Shown here: piece by piece, positions 1 to 9,419 of the stretch
Layout: each line of letters begins with the position of its first letter
How positions within the stretch are numbered: position 1 is the first letter of the stretch
From: Streptomyces nodosus
GTDB taxonomy: Bacteria > Actinomycetota > Actinomycetes > Streptomycetales > Streptomycetaceae
Assembly: GCF_008704995.1 (NCBI RefSeq)
Contig: NZ_CP023747.1
Coordinates: forward strand, 2,754,501-2,818,500
Direction of reading: 5' to 3'
DNA: 64,000 bases
The notes under the pieces: generated by a model
The model's input: only the letters and a program-made list of their open reading frames with translations
Database searches by the model: none
Told to the model about the DNA's origin: nothing
Position numbers and translations under genes: made by a program

Positions 1-160
1 CCTCAGTTACGGCCTGGAGTCCTTCAAGGGCGCGCACCACACCGACTGGAACCTCACCATGGCCGCGACCGTGCTGGTCATGGCCCCCGTGATCCTGGTG
101 TTCTTCTTCGCCCAGAAGGCGTTCGTCGAGGGCGTCACCCTCACCGGGGTGAAGGGCTAG
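1..160 (+). CDS. Carbohydrate ABC transporter permease, C-terminal end (partial)
   Basis: Only the last 52 codons lie in the window; the first complete codon starts at base 2 and the stop is TAG at 158-160. The peptide has a hydrophobic segment (VLVMAPVILVFFFAQKAFVEG) and ends LTGVKG. That is the usual ending of MalG-type (CUT1) sugar permeases, whose tail follows the last membrane helix. It lies 110 bp upstream of a GH4 glycosidase and a sugar kinase, so it is probably the last transport gene of a sugar-uptake operon, perhaps csnG of the chitosan-oligosaccharide system. The substrate cannot be read from this fragment. Confidence 0.85.
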   Translation, partial: LSYGLESFKGAHHTDWNLTMAATVLVMAPVILVFFFAQKAFVEGVTLTGVKG

Positions 161-270
161 GCCGTGTTTCGACAGGCACGGAAAGCGGATGCCGCACTCT
201 CCCGGGGCCGGCCCACGGCCCCCCGGCCGCCCCGGACCGCCCCGATTATCCGGAAACGAGGGAACCTCCC

Positions 271-1572
271 ATGAAACTCACCGTGGTCGGCGGAGGGTCG
301 ACCTACACCCCCGAACTCGTCGACGGGTTCGCCCGGCTCAGGGACACCCTGCCGGTCGAGGAACTGGTCCTCGTCGACCCGGCCGCCGAACGCCTGGACC
401 TGGTGGGCGGCCTGGCCCGGCGGATCTTCGCCCGGCAGGGCCACCCCGGGCGCATCGTCACCACCCAGGACCTGGACGGGGCGGTCGAGGGCGCCGACGC
501 CGTGCTGCTCCAACTGCGGGTCGGCGGCCAGGCCGCGCGGCAGCAGGACGAGACCTGGCCGCTCGAGTGCGGCTGCGTCGGCCAGGAGACCACCGGAGCG
601 GGCGGCCTGGCCAAGGCGCTGCGCACGGTACCGGTGGTGCTGGACATCGCCGAACGGGTCCGCCGCACCAACCCCGAGGCCTGGATCATCGACTTCACCA
701 ACCCGGTCGGCATCGTCACCCGCGCGCTGCTCCAGGAGGGCCACCGGGCGGTCGGACTGTGCAATGTGGCGATCGGCTTCCAGCGGAAGTTCGCCGCCCT
801 GCTCGATGTGGCGCCCGGGGAGATCCATCTCGACCACCTGGGCCTCAACCACCTCACCTGGGAGACCGGGGTACGCCTGGGCGGCCCCGAGGGCGAGAAC
901 GTACTGCCCCGGCTGCTCGCGGAGCACGGCGGTACGATCGCGGGCGATCTGCGTCTGCCCCGTGCCCTCCTGGACCGGCTGGGCGTGGTCCCGTCGTACT
1001 ACCTGCGCTACTACTACGCCCACGACGAGGTGGTGCGGGAACTGCGGACCAAGCCCTCGCGCGCCGCCGAAGTGGCCGAGATGGAACGCCAGTTGCTCAA
1101 GATGTACGGCGACCCGGCGCTGGACGAGAAGCCGGCGCTGCTGGCCCGGCGGGGCGGCGCCTACTACTCGGAGGCGGCCGTCGACCTGGCGGCGGCGCTG
1201 CTGGGCGACGGCGGGGGCCCCGAGGTCTCCCCGGGCACGCGGACAGGAGGCTCCCCGTACCAGGTGGTGAACGTGTCCAACCGGGGCACCCTGCCCTTCC
1301 TGCCGGACGACGCGGTGATCGAGGTGCAGGCCGCGGTGGGACCGCACGGCCCGGTCCCGCTGCCCGTGCCGGCGGTGGACCCGCTGTACGCGGGGCTGCT
1401 GGCACAGGTGACCGCCTATGAGGACCTGGCGCTCGAGGCCGCCCTGCGCGGGGGCCGGGACCGGGTGTTCCGGGCGCTGCTCGCCCATCCCCTGATCGGC
1501 CAGTACGCCTACGCCGACACCCTGACCGACCAGCTGATCGCGCACAACCGGGAGCACCTCCCGTGGGCCTGA
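271..1572 (+). CDS. csnH: GH4 family 6-phospho-beta-glucosidase-like hydrolase
   Basis: 433 aa, the usual size for glycoside hydrolase family 4, cytoplasmic enzymes that cleave glycosides by an NAD- and metal-dependent redox mechanism. A nucleotide-binding loop (VVGGGSTYTPEL) lies at residues 5-16. Family landmarks TNPVGIVT, CNVAIGF (Cys164) and LDHLGLNHLTW (His194) follow; Cys164 and His194 would be the metal ligands. The ATG has a RBS-like stretch (gggaacctcc) upstream. The gene sits between an ABC sugar permease and a BadF-type kinase and overlaps the kinase gene by 10 bp, so they are translationally coupled. The symbol is from memory of the S. coelicolor csnR-K chitosan-oligosaccharide operon, which has the same order; family is certain, substrate is not. 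Confidence 0.88.
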   Translation: MKLTVVGGGSTYTPELVDGFARLRDTLPVEELVLVDPAAERLDLVGGLARRIFARQGHPGRIVTTQDLDGAVEGADAVLLQLRVGGQAARQQDETWPLECGCVGQETTGAGGLAKALRTVPVVLDIAERVRRTNPEAWIIDFTNPVGIVTRALLQEGHRAVGLCNVAIGFQRKFAALLDVAPGEIHLDHLGLNHLTWETGVRLGGPEGENVLPRLLAEHGGTIAGDLRLPRALLDRLGVVPSYYLRYYYAHDEVVRELRTKPSRAAEVAEMERQLLKMYGDPALDEKPALLARRGGAYYSEAAVDLAAALLGDGGGPEVSPGTRTGGSPYQVVNVSNRGTLPFLPDDAVIEVQAAVGPHGPVPLPVPAVDPLYAGLLAQVTAYEDLALEAALRGGRDRVFRALLAHPLIGQYAYADTLTDQLIAHNREHLPWA

Positions 1573-2540
1573 CCGCAAGCGTCCTCGCTCTCGACGCGGG
1601 CAACAGCAAGACGGATGTCGCCGTCGTGGCCGCCGACGGCGAGATCCTGGCCACCGCGCGGGGCGGGGGCTTCAGACCGCCCGCGGTGGGCGTCGAGACG
1701 GCGGTGGACACCCTGGCCGAGGCGGTCCGGCGGGCCTTCGCCACGGCCGGCGTCAGCTCCGTCGCCCATGTCTCGGCCTGTCTCGCCAACGCCGACCTCC
1801 CGGTGGAGGAGGAGCGGTTGGCGGCGGCGCTGGACGCGCGCGGCTGGGGCGCGAGCACCGAGGTGCACAACGACACCTTCGCCGTGCTGCGGGCCGGTGT
1901 CTCCGAGCCCCTGGGGGTGGCGGTGGTGTGCGGCGCCGGGATCAACTGCGCCGGGATGCGCCCCGACGGACGCACCGCCCGCTTTCCCGCGCTGGGCCGT
2001 ATCTCCGGCGACTGGGGCGGCGGCTGGGGCCTGGCCGAGGAGGCGCTGTGGTGGGCGGCGCGCGCGGAGGACGGCCGGGGCGGCCCCACCGCGCTGATGC
2101 GCACCCTGCCCGCGCACTTCGGGCTGGACTCCATGTACGCGCTCATCGAGGCGCTCCATCTGGAGCACCTCGCGCACGACCGGCGGCACGAGCTGACGCC
2201 GGTGCTGTTCGCCACGGCACGGGACGGCGACCCGGTGGCCCGGGCGATCGTCGACCGGCTCGCCGAGGAGGTCGTCGCCATGGTCACCGTCGCGCTGACC
2301 CGTCTGGATCTGCTCGGCGAACCGGCCCCGGTGCTGCTCGGCGGCAGCGTGCTGGCCGCCCGCCATCCCCAACTCGACGACCGCATACGGGAACTGCTGG
2401 CGGTCCGGGCGCCCGGGGCGGTGCCCCGGGTGGTCATGGCCCGCCCGGTGCTCGGCGCGATCCTGCTCGGCCTGGACCGCGTCCGCGCTCCCGAGGAGGT
2501 GCACGCCCGGGTGCGGGAACACTACGAGGGCACCGCCTGA
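1563..2540 (+). CDS. csnK: BadF/BadG/BcrA/BcrD-type sugar kinase (glucosamine or N-acetylglucosamine kinase)
   Basis: 325 aa ASKHA-fold kinase. The phosphate-1 loop DAGNSKTD is at residues 11-18. A second loop with VVCGAGINCAGM and a glycine-rich GRISGDWGGGWGL stretch are typical of N-acetylglucosamine/glucosamine kinases. It would phosphorylate amino sugar released inside the cell by the hydrolase encoded just upstream. The GTG start at 1563 lies inside the end of the GH4 gene (10 bp overlap), giving translational coupling. The name csnK assumes this is the chitosan-oligosaccharide operon; the kinase family itself is clear. It is the last gene of the operon. Confidence 0.85.
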   Translation: MGLTASVLALDAGNSKTDVAVVAADGEILATARGGGFRPPAVGVETAVDTLAEAVRRAFATAGVSSVAHVSACLANADLPVEEERLAAALDARGWGASTEVHNDTFAVLRAGVSEPLGVAVVCGAGINCAGMRPDGRTARFPALGRISGDWGGGWGLAEEALWWAARAEDGRGGPTALMRTLPAHFGLDSMYALIEALHLEHLAHDRRHELTPVLFATARDGDPVARAIVDRLAEEVVAMVTVALTRLDLLGEPAPVLLGGSVLAARHPQLDDRIRELLAVRAPGAVPRVVMARPVLGAILLGLDRVRAPEEVHARVREHYEGTA

Positions 2541-3016
2541 GCACCGCCCGGCACCCGGCCGTCACCCACGGCTCCCGGCGACCGGCCGTTCCGTCCGGGA
2601 GCGGGGTGGGCCGTGCGGCCCCGAGCGGCCCCGTGCGGCCGACGGCCGTGCGGGCGCCTCCGGGCCCGGGTGTTCCGGAGCGGCGCGGCCGCAGGCTCGT
2701 CACGGCCGGCCGCCGCGCGGTTCCCCGCACCCCTCGCGGCGCGCCCGGACGCCGTGACTCCCCTCCCGCGGGCACCGAGCAGGTGACGGAGGGGAACCGA
2801 AAACCGTCATGTCGCGTTTTCCTCAGCGGAGGTGATCCCACGGAAGCCGGGCAGCAGAGTGACCGACAGCCGGCGGGCGTCGCCGTGATCCGGGGACGAG
2901 ATCGGGCGAGGCCCTGTGCGGACACGGCTCCCGGCGACGATACTTGCCGCCGTGCACCCGCGTCCGCTCCCGCGCCGGAGCGGAGGTGACCGACGGATGA
3001 CCATGGGGGAGGTCGA
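2541..3016 (+). other. Non-coding gap between sugar operon and signalling cassette
   Basis: About 475 bp without a convincing gene on either strand. It is GC-rich and carries no clean rho-independent terminator. It probably holds the 3' end of the sugar operon transcript and the promoter of the GlnX-PknG cassette; a purine-rich RBS (gggggaggtc) lies just before the GTG at 3017. No promoter could be assigned with confidence. Confidence 0.5.
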
Positions 3017-4456
3017 GTGACACACCTGCGGCAGGGCGGCACGCCACCGTCCGCGACGCAGATCGCGCCACCGGGGGCCACGGTGCCCGCGGCGCGGCCG
3101 GCCCCCGTACCGGCGGGCCTCCCCGCCCCGCCGCGTCGCACGGCCTTCGCCGAGGGCGCCGACCGGCTGCGCGTCGCCGCGGCCACCGAGCCCGGCCGGC
3201 TGCGCGTCATCGGCGCCGTCCTCGCCCTGCTGGTGGTGGCGTTCGGGGCCGTCACCGCCTGGCAGACGGCCGGCCGTACGGCCGCCGCCGACGATGTGCT
3301 GCACCGCAGCCAGCCGCTCAGCGCGGGCGCGGCCGACATCTACCGCTCCCTTGCGGACGCCAACACCGCCGCCTCCAGCGGTTTTCTGTCCGGCGGACAG
3401 GAGCCCGCCGCGACCACCGAGCGGTACGAGAACGACATCCGGGCCGCCGCGGCGGGGCTCGTCGCGGCCGCCGCCGGCACGGAATCCGGCTCCCCCGCGG
3501 CCAAGACCATCGCCACGCTCAACAAGCTGCTGCCCGAGTACAAGGGCCTGATCGAGCGGGCCCGGGCCAACAACCGGCAGGGCTTCCCGGTGGGCGGCGC
3601 CTATCTGCGGGCCGCCGACGAACTGATGCAGCAGCGGATGCTCCCGGCCGCACAGGACCTGTACACCGAGGAGAACCAGCGGCTGCGCTCCGACTACGCG
3701 GACGCGACCCCGTACCCCTGGTTCGCCCTCGCCCTCGGTGTGCTCGCGCTGGCCGCCCTGGGCTGGGCGCAGCGCCGCCAGTACCGGCGCACCAACCGGG
3801 TGTTCAACCGGGGCCTGGTCGCCGCCACCGCCTGCACCGCGGTCGCTCTGCTGTGGCTGGCCGTCGGCCACAGCGTGGCCCGTGCCGGGCTCAACTCGTC
3901 CTACGACGGCGCCGTGCGCTCGCTGAACGCGCTGCAGGACGCGCGCATCGCCTCTCTGAACGCACGCGGCAACGAGAACCTGACGCTGGTCAGCCGGGGC
4001 GCCGAGACCAGACAACTGCCCGACGGGACCGTCGAGGACGCCTACGACTATGCGTTCCAGCAGGACATGAAGACGCTCTCCGAGGGCCTGACCCGGGCCC
4101 GGGCCCTCGCCGACGACTCGGCGGGGGAGGAGCCCGTCAAGGCCGCCGCGGACCGGACGACGGAGTGGCAGCAGCGTCACAAGCAGGCCCGCACCGCCGA
4201 TGACAACGGCGACTACCAGGCCGCACTGGACAAGATCATCGGCACCGGGAAGGACAAGCCCACGGGCGAGTCCTTCGACGCCGTGGACGCGCATCTGGCG
4301 AAGGCGCTGACGCATGAGGAGAGCCAGTTCCGGCAGGCGGCGGGCGACGGCCGGGACGCGCTGAGCGGGCTGCCGCTGGGGGCGGCGGTCCTCGCCGTGC
4401 TGGGCGCGTCGGGCGCGGTGCTGGGCATCGGGCGCAGGCTGTCGGAGTACCGGTGA
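3017..4456 (+). CDS. glnX: GlnX-like four-helix membrane sensor protein
   Basis: 479 aa. After a proline-rich cytoplasmic N-terminus come four hydrophobic helices, at about residues 63-85, 233-253, 271-293 and near 450-468. Helices 1-2 and 3-4 are each separated by about 150 residues of mostly helical extracytoplasmic sequence. This matches mycobacterial GlnX (Rv0412c family), which lies next to glnH and pknG and is proposed to relay binding of aspartate/glutamate by GlnH to the kinase PknG. Here it is again followed by glnH and, one gene later, pknG. The GTG start is preceded by ggggaggtc. The stop overlaps the next start (GTGA). The family call is by topology and context; sequence conservation in this family is low. 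Confidence 0.75.
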   Translation: MTHLRQGGTPPSATQIAPPGATVPAARPAPVPAGLPAPPRRTAFAEGADRLRVAAATEPGRLRVIGAVLALLVVAFGAVTAWQTAGRTAAADDVLHRSQPLSAGAADIYRSLADANTAASSGFLSGGQEPAATTERYENDIRAAAAGLVAAAAGTESGSPAAKTIATLNKLLPEYKGLIERARANNRQGFPVGGAYLRAADELMQQRMLPAAQDLYTEENQRLRSDYADATPYPWFALALGVLALAALGWAQRRQYRRTNRVFNRGLVAATACTAVALLWLAVGHSVARAGLNSSYDGAVRSLNALQDARIASLNARGNENLTLVSRGAETRQLPDGTVEDAYDYAFQQDMKTLSEGLTRARALADDSAGEEPVKAAADRTTEWQQRHKQARTADDNGDYQAALDKIIGTGKDKPTGESFDAVDAHLAKALTHEESQFRQAAGDGRDALSGLPLGAAVLAVLGASGAVLGIGRRLSEYR

Positions 4457-5472
4457 GAGGGGGAGCGGCGATGATCGCACGGCGTCTGAGGGCGAGCCTG
4501 AAGGGCTGGGGCGGGGTGGGCGCGATGCTGCTCGCCTGTGTGCTCACCGCGGTGCTCGTCCTGCTGCCGCTGACCCGTGCGCACGGGGACGGGTCCACGG
4601 GCACCGGCGGCCCGGGGCTCGCCGACGCCACCCAGGTGACGGCCGATTCCTGCGGCGAGCACCCCGAGCGACTGAGCCCGGCGCCGTCCGCCGACCAGAG
4701 CGGCCCCGCGGTCACGGAGATCGTGAAGCGCGGCTATCTGTCGGTGGGCGTCGACCAGAACAGCTACCGCTGGGGCTATCGCGACCCCAGCACCAGGGGC
4801 GGTGACCTCGAGGGCTTCGACATCGACCTGGCGCACGAGATGGCACGGCAGATCCTCGGCGACGCCGCCGCCGTCCGTTTTCACGCGATCCCCACCAACC
4901 AGCGCATCCCGGCGATCCGAAGTGGGCAGGTGGACGTGGTGGTACGCACCATGACGATCACCTGCGACCGGCTTCGGGACGTGGCCTTCTCCGACCCGTA
5001 CTTCGTGACCGGTCAGCAGGTCCTGGCGCCCAAGGCGTCGGGCATCACGGGCTACGACGCGTCGCTGGCGCACCGGCGGATCTGCTCGGCGGAGGGGTCG
5101 ACGGCCGGTATCAGGCTGGCCGAGGACAAGAAGGACCACACCCTGCCGGCCTCCGCCGACATCTCCACCACCGTCCCCAACCAGCTGGACTGCCTGGTCA
5201 AACTGCAGCTCGGCGAGGTCGACGCGATCGTCACCGACGGCGCGCTCGCCGCGAGCCAGGCGGCCCAGGATCCGGCGGTCGAGCTCAAGGGAAGACCCTT
5301 CACGACCGAGTACTACGGCGTGGCGATGAACAAGCGGTCCGTGGATCTGGTGCGCCGCGTCAACCAGGTGCTCGTGGACTACGGCAGAAGTGGCTGGGGG
5401 GCCTCGTACGACAAGTGGCTGTCCCGGACCCTGGGCGCCGACTCGGCGTCCTCGCGCCCACCGTCCCGCTGA
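4453..5472 (+). CDS. glnH: GlnH-like amino-acid binding protein (SBP family 3)
   Basis: 339 aa type-3 solute-binding protein. Typical landmarks are VGVDQNSYRWG, GFDIDLAHEMA, AIRSGQVDVVVRTMTIT and FSDPYFVTGQQVL, in the order seen in glutamate/aspartate binding proteins. A hydrophobic N-terminal segment (about residues 23-40) should export it. No convincing lipobox is present, so it may be anchored by an uncleaved helix. It is wedged between the GlnX-like membrane protein and the PknG branch, with no permease or ATPase, so sensing is more likely than transport. Start is ambiguous: GTG 4453 overlaps the previous stop, while ATG 4471 also has GGAG five bases upstream and gives a cleaner signal peptide. 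Confidence 0.85.
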   Translation: MRGGAAMIARRLRASLKGWGGVGAMLLACVLTAVLVLLPLTRAHGDGSTGTGGPGLADATQVTADSCGEHPERLSPAPSADQSGPAVTEIVKRGYLSVGVDQNSYRWGYRDPSTRGGDLEGFDIDLAHEMARQILGDAAAVRFHAIPTNQRIPAIRSGQVDVVVRTMTITCDRLRDVAFSDPYFVTGQQVLAPKASGITGYDASLAHRRICSAEGSTAGIRLAEDKKDHTLPASADISTTVPNQLDCLVKLQLGEVDAIVTDGALAASQAAQDPAVELKGRPFTTEYYGVAMNKRSVDLVRRVNQVLVDYGRSGWGASYDKWLSRTLGADSASSRPPSR

Positions 5473-5544
5473 CCGCACAACCGACCTGATACCACTGGAG
5501 AGTTGCCCCGGCGCACCGGGGACGACAAGAGCGAGAGGTGATCG

Positions 5545-6858
5545 ATGGGCGTCACGGGACCCACCGGGCCGGTACTGGACCGGGACGAGGTGGACCGTGC
5601 GCTGGCGCGGCTCGGCGCGGAGCACGAGGCCATAGAGACCTCGCTCCTCGCCCTTCAGGACCACGCGGGCCGCAGACTCCTCGAGGGCGCCGAGCTGACC
5701 GGGGTCACCCGGGAGCGCTGGGCGGCCGCCGAGGCGTCGATCACCCTGCTGTGGACGTATTTCGACGCCTACACGGGCACCCTGCGCACCGCGCGCGAGA
5801 TCCGCTCCCGGCGGCGCTGGTCCAGCCGTGAGGACCTGGTGCGGCTGACCGAACTGCTGCGGGGCGCGAGCGTCACGGTCGCCGGCGCCGCCGCGGCGGC
5901 GCACGCCCCGGCCGGCACCGGCCGGCTCAGCGAGCGGTTCACCCTGGCCGAGCTCGTGGAACGGATGAACGAGCTCTATGCGACCTCGTTGGACATGGTC
6001 GTCGCCGCCGACGCGGTGTGGTCGGCGCTGCCCGCCCGGATCGATCTGCTGGCCGCCGAGTTGCAGCGCACCCGCGGGCTCGCGCACTCCGTGGGCGTAC
6101 GTCCCGGGGAGCACCCGGCGGGCGACGATCTGGAGCGGATCACCCGCACCCTGACGAGGCTGCGCGAGCAGGTGGTCTCCGATCCGCTCGCCCACTGGGT
6201 CCCGGCGCAGGGGAGTTCGGCGCCCGGCGGCGGCCGGCCGGACACCACGACCTACGACCGTGAGGCGCGCGCCCTGGAGGACGTACGCCGGGAGATCGAC
6301 GCCGTGCTGACGGTGCGTCAGGACGCGGAGGCGCGGCTCGTCAGACTGCGGGACGTGCTCAGCCGCGCGGACCGCACCCTGGCGGAGGCCCGCAGCGCCC
6401 GCGGCGAGGTCCTGGCGAAGATCGCGGCCTCGGAGGTGCCCGCGGTCAGCGGTCCACCGACCGTGCTCCAGGAGCAGCTGACGACCGCCGCCAAGTACCG
6501 CAGACACGCCCAGTGGCACCGTCTCTCGCCGCTCCTGGAGTCCCTCGAGCAGAAGGCGGAGGACGAACTGCTGCGCGCCCGGGAGTCGTTGACGGCGGTC
6601 ACCGCGCCCCTCGCGGTCCGCGCCGAGCTGCGCGGCCGTCTCGACGCGTACAAGGCGAAGGTGGCCCGGCACGGTCTTGCCGAGGACCCGCTGCTGGTCG
6701 AGCGGTACGACGCGGCCCGCCGCATGCTGTGGAGCGCGCCCTGTGATCTGCGGGTCGCGGAGCAGGCGGTGCTGCGCTACCAGCGGGCGGCGGTGGAGCT
6801 GCTCGACCCGCGGGTGCCCCGGCAGGGCACCCCGGCCGACCGGACGGGGGAGTCATGA
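5545..6858 (+). CDS. Coiled-coil cytoplasmic protein of the PknG cassette, function unknown
   Basis: 437 aa, soluble, with no signal peptide and no membrane helix. It is rich in E, R, L and A with long heptad-like helical stretches (about residues 195-330, for example QDAEARLVRLRDVLSRADRT) and a charged C-terminus. ATG at 5545 follows gagaggtgatcg. The stop overlaps the pknG start by 4 nt (ATGA), so the two proteins are probably made in a fixed ratio. No known catalytic motif is seen. The mycobacterial glnX-glnH-pknG locus lacks such a gene as far as I recall, so it may be a scaffold or adaptor joining the membrane sensor to the kinase; that role is inference. Confidence 0.8.
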   Translation: MGVTGPTGPVLDRDEVDRALARLGAEHEAIETSLLALQDHAGRRLLEGAELTGVTRERWAAAEASITLLWTYFDAYTGTLRTAREIRSRRRWSSREDLVRLTELLRGASVTVAGAAAAAHAPAGTGRLSERFTLAELVERMNELYATSLDMVVAADAVWSALPARIDLLAAELQRTRGLAHSVGVRPGEHPAGDDLERITRTLTRLREQVVSDPLAHWVPAQGSSAPGGGRPDTTTYDREARALEDVRREIDAVLTVRQDAEARLVRLRDVLSRADRTLAEARSARGEVLAKIAASEVPAVSGPPTVLQEQLTTAAKYRRHAQWHRLSPLLESLEQKAEDELLRARESLTAVTAPLAVRAELRGRLDAYKAKVARHGLAEDPLLVERYDAARRMLWSAPCDLRVAEQAVLRYQRAAVELLDPRVPRQGTPADRTGES

Positions 6859-9416
6859 GCCAGGCGGGACAGAACTGTCAGCGGCCCGACTGCGAGGGCT
6901 CCTACGAGGACGTCGGCGGCGGCGAGCTGTACTGCGGCCTCTGCGGTCTGGCGCCGGTCGTCCCGGCGCCGTCCGGGCGCGGCCGGCAGGGGCCGGTGGC
7001 GTCGCCGGCCACGGGGATCTCCGCACCGGGCGGGGGCTCCCGGGGCTCCGGAAGCCAAGGCTCGCGCGCCAGTTCCCGTATGTCCTCCGGGTCGTCCCAG
7101 TCCCGGCGCTCGGTGTCCGGCCGGCTGTCAGGACCGTCGAGCGGCCGCTCGGTGTCGGTGCGCAGCTCCGGTTCCGGCACCGCGAGTTCCGGGCGCAGCA
7201 GGCTCGGCCTCGGCCTGGTGCAGGTGCCGGAGGTGCCGCGGCCCGATCCGCATGCCATGGTGCTGGAGAACCCGGAGGTGCCCGAGCGCAAGCGGTTCTG
7301 CTCGCGCTCCGACTGCGGGGCGCCGGTGGGCCGGGCCCGCGGCGAACAGCCGGGCCGCACGGAGGGGTTCTGCACCGAGTGCGGCCACCCCTATTCGTTC
7401 GTGCCCAAGCTGCGCGCCGGGGATGTGGTGCACGGCCAGTACGAGGTCATGGGCTGTCTCGCGCACGGCGGGCTCGGCTGGATCTATCTGGCGGTGGACC
7501 GCGCGGTCTCCGACCGTTGGGTGGTCCTCAAGGGCCTGCTGGACACCGGCGACCAGGACGCGATGGCCGCGGCGATCTCCGAGCGGCGCTTCCTCGCGGA
7601 GATCGAGCACTCCAACATCGTGCGCATCTACAACTTCGTGGAGCATCTCGACCAGCGCACCGGGTCGCTCGACGGCTACATCGTGATGGAGTACGTCGGC
7701 GGCAAGTCGCTCAAGGAGATCGCCAACTCCCGCCGGGCCGCGGACGGGAGACGGGATCCGCTGCCGGTCGAGCAGGCCTGTGCGTACGGCATCGAGGCGC
7801 TGGAGGCCCTCGGCCATCTGCACAGCCACAACCTGCTGTACTGCGACTTCAAGGTCGACAACGCGATCCAGAGCGAGGACCAGCTCAAGCTGATCGACAT
7901 GGGCGCGGTGCGCAGGGCCGACGACGAGGAGTCGGCCATCTACGGCACGGTGGGCTATCAGGCGCCGGAGATCGCCCAGGTCGGCCCGTCGGTGGCGAGC
8001 GACCTCTACACGGTCGCGCGCACCCTCGCGGTGCTCACCTTCGACTTCCACGGCTACACCGGTGTCCACGCCGACTCCCTGCCCGACCCGGACTCCGTCG
8101 AGGTCTTCCGGCGGTACGAGTCCTTCTACCGTCTGCTGGTCCGCGCCACCGACCCGGACCCGGCCCGCCGGTTCGCGTCCGCGCAGGAGATGGCGGAGCA
8201 GCTGACGGGGGTGCTGCGGGAGGTCGTGGCCCTGCGGACCGGCCGGCCGCGGCCCGCCCTGTCGACGCTGTTCGGACCGGAGGTCAGGGTCACGGACACG
8301 GAGCTGTTCCCGAGGCTCGACGGGGAGGTGTCGCGGCTGGGGGCCCGGCTGGTGCCCGCGCGGCGGAGGTCCGGAGCGGGCGCGGCCCCCTCGGGTGTGC
8401 CCACGGCTGCGCCCCGGGGGACCGACTCGACGGCCCCGGGCCCGGAGGGGGCCGTCCCCGCCGCGTCCGCCGTGGTCAAACCGGTCGACGCCCCGGCCGC
8501 CGCGCTCGCCCTGCCGGTCCCCCGGGTCGACCCCGGCGACCCCAACGCCGGTTTCCTCGCCGGTCTTCCGCACTCCGCGCCCGCGGAGCTGATCACCGCG
8601 CTGCGGGCCGCCCCGGCGGACTCCCCGGAGCTGCGCCTGCGCGAGCTCCGGGCCCGGCTGGAGACGGGCGGGACGGCCGACGCGGAGCGGACCCTGCAGG
8701 CGCTGGAGGCGACCTGCCCCGAGGACTGGCGGGTGGTCTGGTACCGCGGGGTCACCGCGCTGGTCACCGGCGACCACGAGGCCGCCGCGCACTCCTTCGA
8801 CGCGGTCTACGACGCCTTTCCCGGCGAGCCCGCCCCCAAGCTGGCCCTCGGACTGTGCGCGGAGGTCCTCGGTCAGCTCGACAACGCCGCCGAGTACTAC
8901 CGCCTGGTGTGGACCACCGATCCCGGCCATGTCGGCGCGGCGTTCGGCCTGGCCAGGGTGCTGCTCGCCGGGGGCGACCGCGCCGGCGCCGTGGACACCC
9001 TGGAGTCGGTGCCGGAGGCGTCCATCCACTACACCGCCGCCCGGGTCGCCGCCGTACGGGCGCGGCTGCGGCACCGTACCGGCCGGGCATCCGATCCGGC
9101 CTTTCTGGACGATCTCGTGGCCGCCGCGGGGCAGGTCCAGGCCCTGGAGTCGTACGGTCTGGACGCCGTGCGGCGCGAGGAGTTGTCCACAGAGGTCCTC
9201 GGCTCCGCCCTGGACTGGGTACTCTCCGGTAGCCAGGGCTCCGCACCGTCCGCGGCGGACGGACGGGCGGTGCTCGGCAGCGCTCTGGACGAGCGTGGAC
9301 TGCGCTTCGGCCTGGAGCGCGCGTACCGGATGCTGGCCAGACTCTCGCAGGGTGGCGAGGAGAGGATCGACCTGGTGGAACGAGCCAACCGTTACCGCCC
9401 CCGGACATGGGTGTGA
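6855..9416 (+). CDS. pknG: PknG-type soluble serine/threonine protein kinase
   Basis: 853 aa with PknG architecture. A Cys-rich N-terminus includes YCGLCG and a rubredoxin-like module (FCSRSDCGAPVGR ... FCTECGH, about residues 151-180). The kinase domain starts near residue 196 with AHGGLGWIYLAVDR and has the ATP-anchoring lysine in VVLKGLL (about 225), catalytic loop YCDFKVDN (Asp about 330) and LIDMGAV (Asp about 348). A C-terminal TPR-like helical region follows. The missing HRD arginine and DMG instead of DFG are normal for PknG. In mycobacteria PknG phosphorylates the FHA protein GarA to control glutamate metabolism. Here it overlaps the coiled-coil gene by 4 nt and is followed 3 bp later by a PP2C gene, which suggests one operon. 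Confidence 0.93.
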   Translation: MSQAGQNCQRPDCEGSYEDVGGGELYCGLCGLAPVVPAPSGRGRQGPVASPATGISAPGGGSRGSGSQGSRASSRMSSGSSQSRRSVSGRLSGPSSGRSVSVRSSGSGTASSGRSRLGLGLVQVPEVPRPDPHAMVLENPEVPERKRFCSRSDCGAPVGRARGEQPGRTEGFCTECGHPYSFVPKLRAGDVVHGQYEVMGCLAHGGLGWIYLAVDRAVSDRWVVLKGLLDTGDQDAMAAAISERRFLAEIEHSNIVRIYNFVEHLDQRTGSLDGYIVMEYVGGKSLKEIANSRRAADGRRDPLPVEQACAYGIEALEALGHLHSHNLLYCDFKVDNAIQSEDQLKLIDMGAVRRADDEESAIYGTVGYQAPEIAQVGPSVASDLYTVARTLAVLTFDFHGYTGVHADSLPDPDSVEVFRRYESFYRLLVRATDPDPARRFASAQEMAEQLTGVLREVVALRTGRPRPALSTLFGPEVRVTDTELFPRLDGEVSRLGARLVPARRRSGAGAAPSGVPTAAPRGTDSTAPGPEGAVPAASAVVKPVDAPAAALALPVPRVDPGDPNAGFLAGLPHSAPAELITALRAAPADSPELRLRELRARLETGGTADAERTLQALEATCPEDWRVVWYRGVTALVTGDHEAAAHSFDAVYDAFPGEPAPKLALGLCAEVLGQLDNAAEYYRLVWTTDPGHVGAAFGLARVLLAGGDRAGAVDTLESVPEASIHYTAARVAAVRARLRHRTGRASDPAFLDDLVAAAGQVQALESYGLDAVRREELSTEVLGSALDWVLSGSQGSAPSAADGRAVLGSALDERGLRFGLERAYRMLARLSQGGEERIDLVERANRYRPRTWV

Positions 9417-9419
9417 TCG

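Noticed and set aside
7841..7904. PknG catalytic motifs lacking HRD arginine and DFG, suggesting a pseudokinase.
   Set aside because: These substitutions are normal in the PknG family, which is active; Asp residues and ATP-lysine are present.
9182..9190. TTGTCCACA DnaA-box-like site inside pknG.
   Set aside because: Single 9-mer within a coding region; expected by chance and no cluster of boxes.
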